Assembly (NCBI GenBank): GCA_003116995.1
Contig: BDSL01000001.1
Span: 248,001-312,000, forward strand
Length of the DNA stretch: 64,000 bases
Direction of reading: 5' to 3'
Origin: Yamagishiella unicocca
Lineage: Eukaryota > Chlorophyta > Chlorophyceae > Chlamydomonadales > Volvocaceae
In this document: piece after piece, positions 1-11,733 of the stretch
Layout of the letters: the number at the start of each line of letters is the position of its first letter
Numbering within the stretch: the stretch's first letter is position 1
The notes under the pieces: model-generated
The model's input: the letters and a program-made list of their open reading frames with translations, nothing else
The model's database searches: none
What the model was told of the DNA's origin: nothing
Program-made: the position numbers and the translations under genes

Positions 1-239
1 AACCACAGAGTACGTCAACAACATCGCCACACCCGTCACAACAATGCATAGCCAGCAGTAGGAGTTACTTAGCGAGCCATTAGCACCTCCAATAAAATTG
101 GGGGAAAAGACATAACCGAAACACAAAAGGCCGACCCACGGCCAACATTTTTCTCTCCTGGCACACACTCTCTCCTTCTCGATCACCTTCTCTTGCAGTC
201 AAGGTGTTAAATTAGCATGCGTCTTCGGACAGGCACGCC
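1..239. other. Spacer / probable 3' UTR of the DUF1517-like gene
   Basis: This stretch follows the stop codon of the minus-strand gene at 240-998. I see no coding potential. No TGTAA signal was found on the minus strand here, so the transcript end is not located. Confidence 0.4.
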
Positions 240-998
240 TTACAGGTCGCCCCAGCTGTCGTCCTTCTTGGTCGGCTTGTTCGAGGCAGCAATACCCCGA
301 ATCACGTTGAAAACAACGCTGAATAGGAGAGAAACAGCCATTAGGCCAAGCAGGCCGCTGAAGAACGAGCCCGGCATGAAAATGGGCATGCCGAAGCCAT
401 AGCCGAAGCCGCCGAAAGGAGAAAACCCGAAGGGGCTGAACATAGGTGCAGCAGGCGCAACCACCACCGTGGTGTTGTTTATGACAGGCCTGCAGGGAGG
501 AGGGCGAAGCGATGCAAGAGTTAGGAGTCGTCGCACGAAAGGCGATAACGCACCAGAACGGAAACAAACATGACGCAAGCATAGCAGTACTAGCACTTCG
601 TAGATAGGAAACCTGAGGAGGTTACTGTTAGCTGTCATTGACGCCAAACTGCCTGTGCTCCTGCCCGTTTTCCTGAACCTACTCCCGAACCTTATGCTGG
701 ATCGTGGCACTTACGCAGCCTGGGTCTGAATGTTGCGCGACGGCGGCGCAGCCCTACGCGACGAAAAGCCACTGGAGCCACCAACACGTCCACCAGATCG
801 CGACGCTGCCAGGGCGTCCTCCGGCATCGCAGCGCCAGCGATGAGCGCCGCAGCTACCATGGACGCAAGTGGCAGGGCCATCGCCTTCACAGGCGAGATT
901 TCATCAGGCTTCTGAGCCTGGCACAGGACGGCGCGGCGGGCAGCCGAGCGCTGCACCGGCTGAGCAGCGCGAATAGGACCAGCACGCTGGAGCATCAT
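240..998 (-). CDS. Small plastid-targeted DUF1517-like protein
   Basis: Two exons on the minus strand, 998-715 and 489-240, joined by a GTAAGT donor and CTGCAG acceptor in phase, give 177 residues. The start is the first of two tandem ATGs at 998. The N-terminus is rich in Ala, Arg and Gln, like an algal chloroplast transit peptide. A hydrophobic Ala-rich stretch ending in DALAA then resembles a thylakoid-lumen or membrane signal. After it comes SRSGGRVGGSSGFSSR, which matches the start of the mature region of DUF1517 plastid proteins. The C-terminal half holds GFSPFGGFGYGFGMP, one hydrophobic segment (about 20 residues) and an acidic tail ending in DDSWGDL. The long C-terminal domain of plant DUF1517 proteins is absent, so this is a short relative. 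The biochemical role is unknown. The family link rests on the Gly/Ser motif only. Confidence 0.7.
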
Positions 999-1686
999 TT
1001 TTGATAAAATAATCAATGTTTGTAAGTGAAAAAGGATTGTATATATCAAGTGTGCTGTGTAGCTCTTATTTCAACAGCTCGTTGGTGGTTCGCGTGTGTG
1101 TGTGGCAGATGCAGCCGCGTACCCACCCCAGGCAGGCAGGAACCCGCCGGAACCCATATCGCGACATGACTTTTGGACAGAAATAAATAATAACGTTGTA
1201 AATAGAAAAATGAATCATTCGCACAATAGTTTTGGTGCTGGTTTATGAAGGCCGAAAGTATATTTTTGCGTTGGGATGCTAGAGTGGAGAAAGGGCTACA
1301 GTATACAGTTCTCCATATTCGTCCTTATTTGCCAACAATACTGAACATGGCTGTGATGCGTAGCAACATATGACAACGCGGGATGTGATCGGCTGCGCGG
1401 ACAGCCGTGGCGACTCCATCTCTGCATCCCAGGGCCCCGTCGTGTCTGGGAGCGAAAGGCCTGGACCAAGCGGCTCTCATCGGCAAGGTCGTGGCGGGCG
1501 ACTCGAGGCGCTGCCTGGCTCGTCGCCCAACATGAGCTCCAGGGAACCGCGTCTGCGCTCACAGGTAGGCTGCCTAGTCGGTGGAGGCATCCAAGGGCGA
1601 CCATGTCACGGCCGTGCGTATCTCGCCGCATCTCCGCGTGCATTGGCGATGCATAGACACGTGCGGCAGTGCACGGGGGATGGCGG

Positions 1687-1720
1687 GAAGACCCGGTTAC
1701 ACGACATAGGAGACGGAGGG
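1687..1720 (+). repeat. Dispersed repeat family, copy R1
   Basis: This contains GGTTACACGACATAGGAGAC. It is related to copies at 1746-1781, 8864-8912, 20659-20703, 44119-44171 and 44784-44831, which share a core close to AACCGTTTACGCGAC. R1 and R2 are 60 bp apart and look like a local tandem duplication. Confidence 0.6.
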
Positions 1721-1745
1721 CAGTGCGCGAAGGAGGGGGTGGTAT

Positions 1746-1781
1746 GAGAAGACTCTGTTACACGACATAGGAAACAGAGGG
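1746..1781 (+). repeat. Dispersed repeat family, copy R2
   Basis: This contains TGTTACACGACATAGGAAAC followed by a purine-rich run. It is the second member of the local pair with 1687-1720 and has the same orientation. Confidence 0.6.
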
Positions 1782-2116
1782 GGGGAGGTGGGGGGAGGAA
1801 ACCCGTGTACATAACCTCCGGGGGATGTCGGCCGCGCAAAACCTGGCTTAGGCCTCCGGTACCTGCATGACGGTGCTGCAGCAGGGAAGGACTGGTCGAG
1901 GCGATTGTCTCTCGCGGGAAAGTGGAGTAATGCGCGCCGGGAGGGCCCAAGGGAACTCTCGTGCAGTCAGCGGACGAACCACTGCAGCGGACGAACCACC
2001 CCACAACCCCCAAGTTGCGCACCCAACCGCTTACTCACCTCTAACCCTCCTCCTCTCCCCTTCCCTGGGACCCGCCTTTCCTTCCGCCGGCATCAACCCC
2101 ATGTACAACACCTTAG

Positions 2117-4816
2117 CTGTACGGTGCCGCGATCCTCCTCGCAACCACCGTCCTGTGGGCTAGCGGCGGCCCCACCAGCAAGTACCTCTTCCTGCTGCCC
2201 GCCCCCCCCAGTGCGGCCCTCCTGACGGCATGCATCTCCGTCGTGACGTCGCTGTTCCTCGTGGTGGGGCTGCTGGGGTCCGCCATGGACAGCGGCGCCA
2301 GGGCGGAGGCGGGGGCGGCGCGGGGGAAGCCCACCGAGGCGGACGAGGCAGAGGCGGAGGCGCTGCTGCACAGCGGGATGCACGCCATGGGGGGAGCGGG
2401 GGGAGGGGGGGGCGCCGTGCACGTGGCGGCGCAGGCCGCAGCGCACGAGCAGGAGGTGGAGTGGGGGGAGGGGCAGGAGGGCGGGGGGCCGCTGTTTCGC
2501 CGCCACGGCGGCCAGCGCAGCCCCGGGAGACAACCCCACGGCGGCTCGGGAGCTGGGGAGCTAGGACAGGTGGACAGCCCACACAGCCCGGCCTGGCGGC
2601 TGCTGGAGGCGGGACTGGACGGAGGCGGAGGGGGTGCCGGAGGCAGCGGGCCGAGGGACCCGCGGGCCAGGACGAGGGGGCCCTCCCTGGACGGCACTTC
2701 CGCAGGGCTCGATGTGAGGAAACCGTACGGCGCTCGTGGCGGGGGTGACGCGGCGCATCTCGACACAGCTAGCGGAACCCACCGAAGGTCCAGCGGCGGC
2801 GGCGGCGGCGGCGGCGGTGCTGCCGGCGGGTCCGGCTCGCGGCTGCGGCTGCTGACGGCCCGGGCCCGCAGCCTGCCCGCTGCCGGCTTGGAGCTCGGGG
2901 TGTACAACGTCACGGCGGCGGCGCTGGGCGCCTGGGGCATGCAGCGCATATCCGCCACCCGCTCCGCCTTCCTGGCCCAAGCCACCAGCCTCATCACGCC
3001 GCTGCTGGTGTGGCTCAGCGGCGGCCGCGTGGGCCCTATAGTGTGGGTGGCCTGCTGCTGCGGCTCGCTGGGCGGAGCTATGGTGGCGCTGGACAACGTG
3101 TACGGCGCCGCTGCCGCTGCCGCCTCCGCCGCCGGCAGCGAGGGCGAGGTCCCCCGCCGGTTGCTGGACGGGCTGGTTGGGTACGGCAGCGCAACCGCGT
3201 TGCAGGCGAGCGGCGGCGACCCGGCCATGGCGGCGGCGGCTGGGGCTGATGGGCGGGCGCTGCACCCGAGCGGGACCGGCTGGCAGCTGGAGGGGGGCCT
3301 GATGTCGCGTCAGGCCATGGGCGCCGTGTACGTGCTGCTGAGCTGCGTGTTCTGGGGCCTGGGCACCGTGCGCCTGGGGGTCCACTCGGCGCGCTTCAAG
3401 CCGCTGAACCTGGCGGCGGCGGCGGCGGTGTCGTACGCGGGGCTGTCCCTGCTGTGGCTGCTGTCGGAGGTCATCGGTGAGGGCAGGATGCGGCGAGGGG
3501 GGTTAGGGCGGGGAGAGGGTTAGGGCAGGGAATAAGCGGGCAGAAGGTTCCGGGCACGTCAGCGGAGCAATCGGTTGGCGGGAAGTGCTGCCCTGGGGGC
3601 CAGCCCTTGATCCGATAGGAATCCGTGTGGGTGCTGTCTCCGCCTCCTCCTCGTCCGTCCACCCACTAGGCACACCTCGCTTAACGACACCCCCCACCTC
3701 AGTGCACGCTGCCTGGACCCATCTCCCCTCGTCTTCTTCCTCCTCCGCCAGGCTCCCCCAGTGCCGGCTTGTCGGACTTCCTGGAGCTAGGGCTGCTGGT
3801 GCGCAACCACGTGACTGCCGCGCTGCTGCTGTGGGCTGGACTCGGCCCGGGGGCTCTGTCCAGCTACCTGCAGGTGAGCGGGCGGGGCACCGTGCGGGAG
3901 GGAGGCGGATCCCGGTGCATCGGTGCATTGAGAGGCGGAGGTCGCCGGGTCGCAGTCCGGTGCTGACCCCAGGCTGGGTGCACCCTGGTCCGTGGCCGCA
4001 TGGGAGAGGGGTAGGTCTCCTGGCCGCGCCTCCAGCCGCACCCTGGCCCTCCCTGGCCCTCCCTGCCTTCCATGACGAGGGCGCACATCCACGTGCGGGC
4101 GCCACCGCCGCCGATCCATCGCACGCTGTGTATGACACGCTTGGCGCCACGTAACCTTTCCCGCCCGCTGCCCACCGCGCTGCAGGTCCTCGGGCAGCAG
4201 ACGGTGCCTCCGGCGCAGGCCCAGGTGCGCAGCGGGCTGGCGAGGTTGAGGGGTGAGGGAGAGAGGGGAAAAGCGGGGTATGAAATAAATCCGCGAATCT
4301 ACGGCCGACAAAGCAAGGGCGATGAGGATGGTAGTCCAAAGGGGGGAGGAAGGATGCGAAAAGAGCCGGGGAAGGGGGGTTGGGCGCGATGTCCCGGCTG
4401 CAGCCATGCACACGGGGTGGCCCCATCAGCTTGGCCAGCTGAGGTTGAGCCTTGGATCCTTCCACGGCTGTATACAAGTTTGGAAAGGTCAGCCGCTTCG
4501 GTCGTCCGTTTTCGTCCAGCCTGCTGACCTGCGCCAGCGTGGCGTTCAGGGCCCGCGGCGGCATGCTCCCGGCACCCCTTCGGCCCCTGACGGGCTTGAT
4601 TAGCTCCGCTCCCGCCCGAGTAATAACCGCACGATTGACACCCACAACGCCCTCGCCGCCCTCTCCTCCCCCGCCCAGGTGCTGTTCAGCAGCACACCGC
4701 TGTGGTCAGCGCTCATTGCGCAGCTGCTGCTACCCGGGGAGGCGATGGGTCCGCTGGCGTGGGCGGGCGGCGCCGTGATGCTGGGCGCCTCCCTGCTGGC
4801 GTCGCTGTGGCAGTGA
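2117..4816 (+). CDS. EamA/DMT-family transporter (first exon not resolved)
   Basis: Four in-phase exons were assigned: 2117-3476, 3752-3873, 4186-4224 and 4679-4816. The stop is TGA at 4814-4816. They encode a multi-spanning membrane protein. The first visible residues are a hydrophobic helix (LYGAAILLATTVLWASGG). A long low-complexity Gly/Ala/Arg/His-rich loop of about 180 residues, including poly-Gly, follows. Then come further helices (GAVYVLLSCVFWGLG; HVTAALLLWAGLGPGALSSY) and the EamA C-terminal pair with FSSTPLWSALIAQLLLPGE and a final Gly/Ala-rich helix. The motif around FSSTPLWSA is typical of the second EamA repeat, where drug/metabolite transporters keep a conserved TPL. Many plant and algal members sit in the plastid envelope, but no targeting peptide is visible because exon 1, before the CTTAG acceptor at 2116, is missing from my model. 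The substrate is unknown. Confidence 0.75.
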
Positions 4817-5436
4817 ACAGCGGCCTGGGGGGTTACAGAAAAGAACCTCCTGGGGGGGGCTTCTGACGGGGCAGCGAATAATAACCACCTGACCGACCAA
4901 GCCGGGGATAGAGGGGAACGCTATTAACTCCTTAAGACGGGGGGGCGATGCCGGTTGCTGACTCCGTGTGTTAACTGTCGGCCACGCCATGGCCGGGATG
5001 CGGCATGATGCGATTGAGGATCCACAACGTCTCGCACGGGACCTGTCGGCAGCATCGGCGGGGCGGTGTCCGATAGCACATGTGCATGACTGATGGCGCG
5101 TTGGCGCTGCTGGGGGGGGGAATGGCACCTATCAGCCATCCATATCAGCCACACGGGAGCAAGGCTCGGTTTGTATTTCAGGGCCTTATGGATCCAAGAT
5201 TGTGCATGTGTACTTCAATGATCATTGCGCTATGTGCTTGCATATTTTTGTGGGACGATCTGCCATCAGCTAGCATGGCTGATCCGAAGCTACCGTAGTT
5301 CTATCCGGCGCTTCTTGTATCCTCGGCCGCTGCTCCGCCGTGTTCGCCAACAGCTACAGAGCAGCTGGAGGTCCGTAGGGAGCGGCTGCCATTCCAGCTC
5401 GGGCCTTACGGTCGCTGCGTGCTCGAGCCGCTCAAA

Positions 5437-5449
5437 TGTAAGGATGTAA
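5437..5449 (+). terminator. TGTAA polyadenylation signals for the DMT gene
   Basis: Two TGTAA pentamers, the usual volvocalean poly(A) signal, occur at 5437-5441 and 5445-5449, about 620 bases after the stop codon. A chance match is possible. Confidence 0.35.
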
Positions 5450-5870
5450 GATACTGCTTTCAGTTTTAGCGGTAAGACGAATCGTCCGCGAGCCCAAACT
5501 CGCAGCACCTCGTGTCCTAGTCATCTTCGAGCACGTGCGACCCCGCATGTGCGTGCGCGCCTTGCAACGCTTGTAACAGAACTAAATTATTGGGGCCAAC
5601 CGGTATCGATCACGATACACAAGTGGCGGGCGTGCGGAGAGGGTCGGCCGCGAGCAAGCAGCCAGCGGAGGGGCACGCCGGATGTTGAGGTGCCCATTGC
5701 CGCGGTCCATAATCTTCGGTGGGAGCGTCTAGAAGCAGGTCTCAGTAATGGGTGTATGCTGCCGGAATTCCGGATAATCGCAAACCAGGATACTTTCTCT
5801 GCATTATGGAGCTGACTTTTGAAGCGGAAGTACCGGAAGTATCAAGGGCGCGAGCGAACATGGCTTACGC

Positions 5871-5984
5871 AACCCAACGCGATCCAACGCGGCCCACTGC
5901 GTTCCAACGAGACCCCAACGCGACCAAACGTGATTTAACGAGACCCAACGAGATCCAACGAGACCCAACGCGGTCCAACGCGAG
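5871..5984 (+). repeat. Short tandem repeat, unit about 10-11 bp (CCAACGMGA-type)
   Basis: Roughly ten degenerate copies of a unit such as GACCCAACGA or GATCCAACGC follow one another. The array is non-coding and its borders are approximate. Confidence 0.75.
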
Positions 5985-8093
5985 GGTAGTGGCAGCATAA
6001 TGCGAGTTCCGTCCTGTCGTCGTAGCGTCCACCAATGCATGCGACACAGGCGGGAGACCGGCAAGGCCGCTGACCACACGCCGCACGTTACCGCCACTCC
6101 TGCCACCTGTCATCGTTTGCCGCGCACCGTGAAGGGCGAGGGCGAGGGGCCAGGAGGCCGGGAGACCAGGTGGAGGACGGACACAGACCCAGGTATATAT
6201 GCATAAAACACAAGCGCCTGCTCCAGGGAGGGTTGCAAAGGGCGCCCACTGACGACGGTGGACGGAAGTGCGCCGCCCAGCAAGCGTAGCGCGCGGCCCA
6301 GCACGTGGCAGTGCAGGGGGCGGCTCCGGAACTGCCAGCCTCTGGATGACCGACGACGAGTCTAGACGGGCAGGGACGCCCGTAAGGCGGCGGCCCAAAT
6401 GCATCGGCCGGGCTCGGGCCACAATCGGCAATAACACGGCCGCCGGCGGCCTGGCGGACGAGCGAGGGTGTCCACGAAGGCGGCGGGATAAGGCTGGCGT
6501 GCTCCATGTGCCACGTCAGCTGGTGTAATGCCGTATGAACACTTCAAAATCCACAATCGACACTGGGCGCAAAACGCGATTGCGTGCAAGTCTGGCAGGT
6601 GGCTGGCGCAAACGTGGAGGTTGGTGCATATGCTAGCCGGTGAGAATCACAGCTAGGCAGAGCTCCGCGTCCTGCGCTCGTAATGGTCACATCGCGTCAC
6701 TTTGAGGGGTGAGCAGGCGCGAGCCATCACAGGACACTGTTGCCCGGATCGTTCTTGTATACAGACTCAATCAGCCAACTAAAAATCTTCGAGGGCAGAG
6801 AGAGCCGCAGAGTCCGGCTGCTAGAGCCTCTAGAGCTCCGTTGTGGGATGACGAGCGGCGGTGTTGGTGAGGTGTCAGGCTGCGTCAGCAAGGGTTGCTG
6901 ACCTGGATTGGACAACCAAAATTGGATCCCCGACGGTCCCTACATCGACGCTGAGGCATGCCCCACATTTGGAAATAAGGAGCCCACCTCTGACGGCACG
7001 CCCTGACTCCTATAGTCCATGAACATAACTTAGCCACTGCGGGCAAACGAGCCCACGCGAGCATCAAAGTTCATCAAGCAAGTTGAAAAGGATCTTGCCC
7101 TTAGTCTGCATGTTTACTGCTATCTTAAAGGCCTGCAGTTTGTGTTTGCATCGGAGAGGTGTAGGGGCAGGCGTTTAGGTAACGCAATCGTGTAGAGGAA
7201 TTGTAGAAAGTTAGGACTTAGAAGACAAGCGCAATTGCCAGAAGTCCTTCGTACCGGACGGTTGGTGAGGGTTGTCCGGCCAAGTCGGCTGACCCTCCTG
7301 ATATCCGTAGTGTATAAATTCCACACACACAGTATACAGTTATACTTTGAAATTACCAATCAAGTGCTTTACAACACAAAATCACGGAAGATACCTAAAG
7401 TTTTGCCGAGACGTTTGCCGGTACACGTCACAGGCCTTAAAAGCGCAGGCCGCCTCACGCACCAGCCATGGGTTCCCTTGTTCCAGGCTGGGATGCTAAT
7501 CTTGGTGTGCCTAGAGGTGCGTGCGTGTGTTTCCGCTGAGGAGGGATGAGACTTCTCGGCCCGCTACGTTGCGGTACGTGACGTCGTCAGTCTTTGCCCA
7601 ATCGCAGACCTCGTACCCGACAGCGAAGACATAGGAGAAGATCCCGAGCCCCAGGGCTATTTCGCTCGGCTGCGGTCGCACAGGTACCGTTGCAGGCTCC
7701 GACAGGTGACATGCTTGTGTCCTTCACGCAGCGCTGACCTCAATTGTCCCGGCAGGCATAGCCATGGAGGCTCTGGTGAAGGTTCCTCGAGCCCCTCTAT
7801 CGCTCGTGTATCTGCGCCGCTGTCTCTCGGGCGAAGTGCTACCCTACAGCCTAAGCATACGTCACAGGCCATGAGGTCGAGCTCGATGGCACATGATGGT
7901 AAGCATATAACAATTTGTGCTGACTAAAAAGCCAGCGATGGCAGCAGTGGGCAGTGCGCGTTGGTCGTTATAGAGCCGGGCACTGCGGCATCTACTGCAA
8001 AACGCCAGAAGGACACTGTCACCCAGCGCGCGATAAGCACAAGCTATAGGGCCCAATGGTCTGCGTTTTATTCCCCATACAAATGTGCAACAG

Positions 8094-9077
8094 GACTTCA
8101 AGCACCCAGTCACGGGTCGCAGCAGCAGAAGTACCACTTCACGGACTGGTCTGAGGAGCTCTCCACGCTGCGCAAGGCAGGCATCAGCCGGGGATCACAG
8201 GTAGGGTGGCGGAGTCATTCCTGGCTAATGCTCCTGACTGATGCTCCTAGCTGATGCTGCAGGCGCTGCTGTTGTTAGCACGGTGCTACTGCGTGTGTTC
8301 ATGTTCGTGATCCGCACGTGCGACCCTGCCTCGGCCACCCGCAGGGCGGACATGGCGAGGCGCACGGACAGCAGGGACAAGAGGGCGGAGCCTGGTGGGT
8401 GGGCGCGTGGACGGGTTGAGGGGAAGCCCGTGGGTCGGTGGGTGAGTGGGTGTACTCATGTTGGTCCGATGGTGGCACAGATGGCGATCCCATTGCCGTT
8501 CACCCGCCGTACTTCCACGGTATATTCATTTGGTGCTTGTTTCAACCGTCATCGAACATTGGCACACCCCATGACCTCTTTGCATTTGCTCTCCGGCTTC
8601 CCTCTTGCAACTTTTGACTATCTAGCGGCCCCACGCTGGGATGCCCGTCGAGTCTTGGTGCCCACAGCTAGAGCAACCGCGGCTGTCTTACCGATATTTT
8701 GGGCCCGTCGTGAGGCGTGGGGGGTACTTCTCTTTGAGCATGTCTTTAGTGACAGCGTCCTTTGCCAAGCCTGCTTGCGTGCCGCGTCACTGCACGGTGC
8801 GGTGGTTTACGTGCCGTGAGCTCTGAGCTGGTGGCCTCGGTGTCCCCCTCAGGTGTCCGCCGGCCATGCGCCCACTATCCTGTCCTTGTCGCGTCAACGG
8901 TTCTTATGCCCCCTCCCCGGTCGACCCCACGTTCGCAGGTGGCGCGCGCTGGAGGTCGGACAGCTGAACGAGCATCCGGACGCGGAGCCGAACCACATCC
9001 ACGACGTCCAACACTCGACGTTTGTTCCACAATTCACTCAGTCGCAAAAGTTGAATTATGGCGATGCAGCGGAGTGA
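8094..9077 (+). pseudogene. Coding-like exons of an unrecognised gene, possibly decayed
   Basis: Three stretches look like exons. The first, 8094-8200, reads ...QQQKYHFTDWSEELSTLRKAG... and ends at a GTAGGG donor. The second, 8263-8398, follows a CTGCAG acceptor and reads ...VVSTVLLRVFMFVIRTCD... then ...MARRTDSRDKRAEPG. The third, 8939-9077, follows a TTCGCAG acceptor and reads WRALEVGQLNEHPDAEPNHI, continuing to ...FTQSQKLNYGDAAE and a TGA. Exons two and three join in phase if the GTGGGC donor at 8399 is used. Exons one and two do not join in phase with any canonical site I can see, and I found no start codon. It may therefore be a broken gene, or I may be missing an exon. I do not recognise the family. 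Confidence 0.3.
8864..8912 (-). repeat. Dispersed repeat family, copy R3 (intronic)
   Basis: This contains CATGCGCCCACTATCCTGTC and GTCGCGTCAACGGTTCTTAT. It is nearly the same as the copy at 44784-44831 over about 40 bases and is inverted relative to R1, R2, R4 and R5. It ends about 26 bases before the TTCGCAG acceptor at 8938. Confidence 0.7.
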
Positions 9078-11733
9078 TGGGGCGTTCAGTCGCTGCAGCT
9101 GTCGCAGGCGCTGAGAGCGAGCGTATCGGGGATCGGTGGACTAAGGCGGCGGCCAGCCTGTCGAAGTGCTGATGAGGTCTTCATGCGCCAGACATCAGTG
9201 CTTCCCCGTGTTCAGGCATAACTCCACGGTTGGTCTTCAGACCTGTCCAGAACACACATTCTTCCAGGACACATGTGGCTATCCTTGTGGTGTTTTCACG
9301 GGCGCTGTACCGTACATGTCCGCGGTCTGCGCCGGAGAGGTGTCCAGCAGGAGCAGCTCATTCAGTTGGTTAGGTCGTTGCTTGGGGGGGAGAAGGGTTT
9401 GTTTTGTCCAACACGAGGCACCTAGTTGTCGTACTAGCAAGTAGTCTGAACACCTTCCGGTGTAACCGTTTGATGTGGCAAGGTACGACCATCTGTGGTA
9501 AATCGATGGCGCCGTGTCGCATACTCGTCGTGGGGAAATTTATGGATGTTCATCCCGGGACAACTACTGATCTGCACGGTAGCTTTCCAAACCACCACCA
9601 TACCACCATACCTCTCTTCCCTTTCCCGTGCCGAATCAGTAGCTGGGAAGCTGCGCGACTGGCAGTTGTTGATGGGTTGAGTAGCTGACAGCGGGCATGG
9701 GGCTGGCGAGCCGCTGTTTGTGGTAGTTGCGAAGCTGCACGGCTGGCAGCTGCTACTTGGAGGGATGATGGTGCCGGTTGAGAATGGGGCTACCAAGTAG
9801 AAGGGCCTTAACTGCACGCTGCGGATTTGGTACAGACGCGACCGCGAGCAAAAAAAGAGGGCTATTCTGTAAAAACTGGATCGATCCCCTCTCCTAGATT
9901 GTCCGCGGATACAACTGCGGCCCTAACCCCGCGCAACTCGGGCAGGGCAACTCGACAGAAACCCAGTCCTATCCCAGGCGCAGGTACCAGACACGGCTTC
10001 GAAGCCAGCGTGTGCGGCTGTGCGATTGGGACCTGCTGGTCGGTTGTAACGCTAACAAAGGCTGGATGCTATGCTCCGCCTCGCCCCTTGCCGCACTAGG
10101 GAGTTGGGATGCGCGGGGATGCCGCTCGACTAGGATCTATGATTGGGTGCATGAAACGATTGCGAAGGCCGTGGTGGCTGAGAAGCGCCAAAGCTGTTGG
10201 GATGTAGGCTACAATCTCGTACCGCCCGCAAGGTTTGCCGCCTTTGTATTCTAAAGCACGATAGTGGCTGAATAGTGGCTGATGAGTCGTGCGACGACGA
10301 TTGGTACAGGGGGCAATTGAGGTCGCCCATCATCTGGAGGATAATGTGCCGCAATCCGGAGAGTCGGAAGCACCATGAGTGCACGCCATGCCCACATACC
10401 GACGCCAGACCTAAAGCACGCCATGCCCAGGTCAGTAGCTGTCCCAGGATGAACACTTCACATGTTTGTCGTGTGCCTTGAAACCGTGTACAATGACGTG
10501 ACAGATATCCTACGATACATTACGCGCGGGAACATAGCTGCGCGTGACGAAATTAATTGTAGCGATGTTACAGGGCTTTCCGCTTGAGGCCCAAAGAGAT
10601 GTTGGCACAACGATTGCCGCGGTATATGTTGCAACGGCTCTAATCCTCACCAACATTACGTCAGCAGACATGGCAATGTGCTGGCCTTGCTGACAGAGGC
10701 CGCGTTTTCAACCTTCTTCCAAGAGCACAACAAGAACCTGGACGAGTAGGTAGCCACCTTGAACTCGTGCGGGTTCCCTAGCCTTACTGGCAACGTCCAT
10801 TACTATTGGACACCCCAACCATGTTGCGGAGTCACACCCAAACCTACACTCATCAACTCTACAGGAATCAGGAACCCTACAACCCCCCGTACTCGTGGGA
10901 CTTTGGACCGCCCATCTCCATGTCTGAGATGCCCCCATGTCTGAGATGTTTGGGGCCTTCCCACATCATATGTACGTAGCCTTAAGGACGCAAGCAAGCA
11001 CAAGAATATTGAATGGGGCGGACAGCGCGTCCCGCACGCACCAGCGAAAAACATGCCAAAGGCATCAAGTGTTTTTGGGCATGTGTGATATAGCCCGAAG
11101 GAAGAAGGCCCCATTGCCCGTCATTAAACAGAAATATGTCTGCAAATGTCTTTCGCTATCACGCATTTGCGGTATCGGATCACCTGGCTCCGAGCGCTCC
11201 CTGCCAGATACCCAACCTCACGCCTAATGCTCAAAGGCCACAGCAACAACTCAACGGCCACCAACACGCACGCCACTGCCGACATCCCGCGTCGCGATAG
11301 CCCCGCTTGCCACCGACGATGAGACTCCTGAGCCTCACGAACTGACCGCCTGTACGGCGTTGAAGCACCTATTTCCTGCACCTTGCTCTGCGCAAGCCCC
11401 GCCGAGGTGCACATGCCGGACACCTTCTACGGCAGTTGGTCCCATTGGGAATGATTTCTGTCCAGCTGCACTGCACTGCAGCCAGCGCAGCAGATGGCTG
11501 TGAATGTAAATGGCTACGAGTCAGCCTCGGGCCATGCCTCCTCCGATACTGCAAGCTCGCGGTTCAAGTGCTGGAGACTGAGAGTCCACGGTAACGACCG
11601 TTCCTGCAAAACAGAGAGGCATCGCGTTCAACATTCTCCCCGCCGCCATCAACGCAGGCGCAAACGCCTTACTATGGGGCAGTTTGTGTACAGTGGATGC
11701 AGCACATCGTTTTGAAAAAAAGGCCACTGAGGC
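9078..11733. other. Gene-poor spacer
   Basis: No convincing exon was found. Two imperfect copies of a roughly 33-bp unit (9641-9673 and 9724-9756, each with AAGCTGCRCGRCTGGCAG) suggest small local duplications. Short ORFs on both strands lack family motifs. Confidence 0.35.

Larger units (their letters stand above)
999..2116. other. Spacer with two copies of a dispersed repeat
   Basis: This lies between the divergent DUF1517-like and DMT genes. It holds two adjacent copies of a degenerate repeat (1687-1720 and 1746-1781). It should also contain the unresolved first exon and promoter of the DMT gene. Several short overlapping ORFs are present on both strands, but none has convincing protein character. 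Confidence 0.4.
4817..7960. other. Long gene-poor spacer
   Basis: The first part is probably the 3' UTR of the DMT gene (TGTAA at 5437 and 5445). The rest holds a short tandem repeat at 5871-5984. Many small ORFs exist on both strands but none shows family motifs, consistent splice sites or coding-like composition. I see no gene here. Confidence 0.4.

Noticed and set aside
2113..3228. 371-codon minus-strand ORF rich in Pro, Ser and Ala
   Set aside because: It is the antisense shadow of the DMT exon in GC-rich DNA. The plus strand gives membrane helices and the EamA pattern.
3503..4645. 380-codon minus-strand ORF
   Set aside because: It overlaps DMT introns and exons on the opposite strand, with low-complexity Arg/Pro/Gly composition and no motifs.
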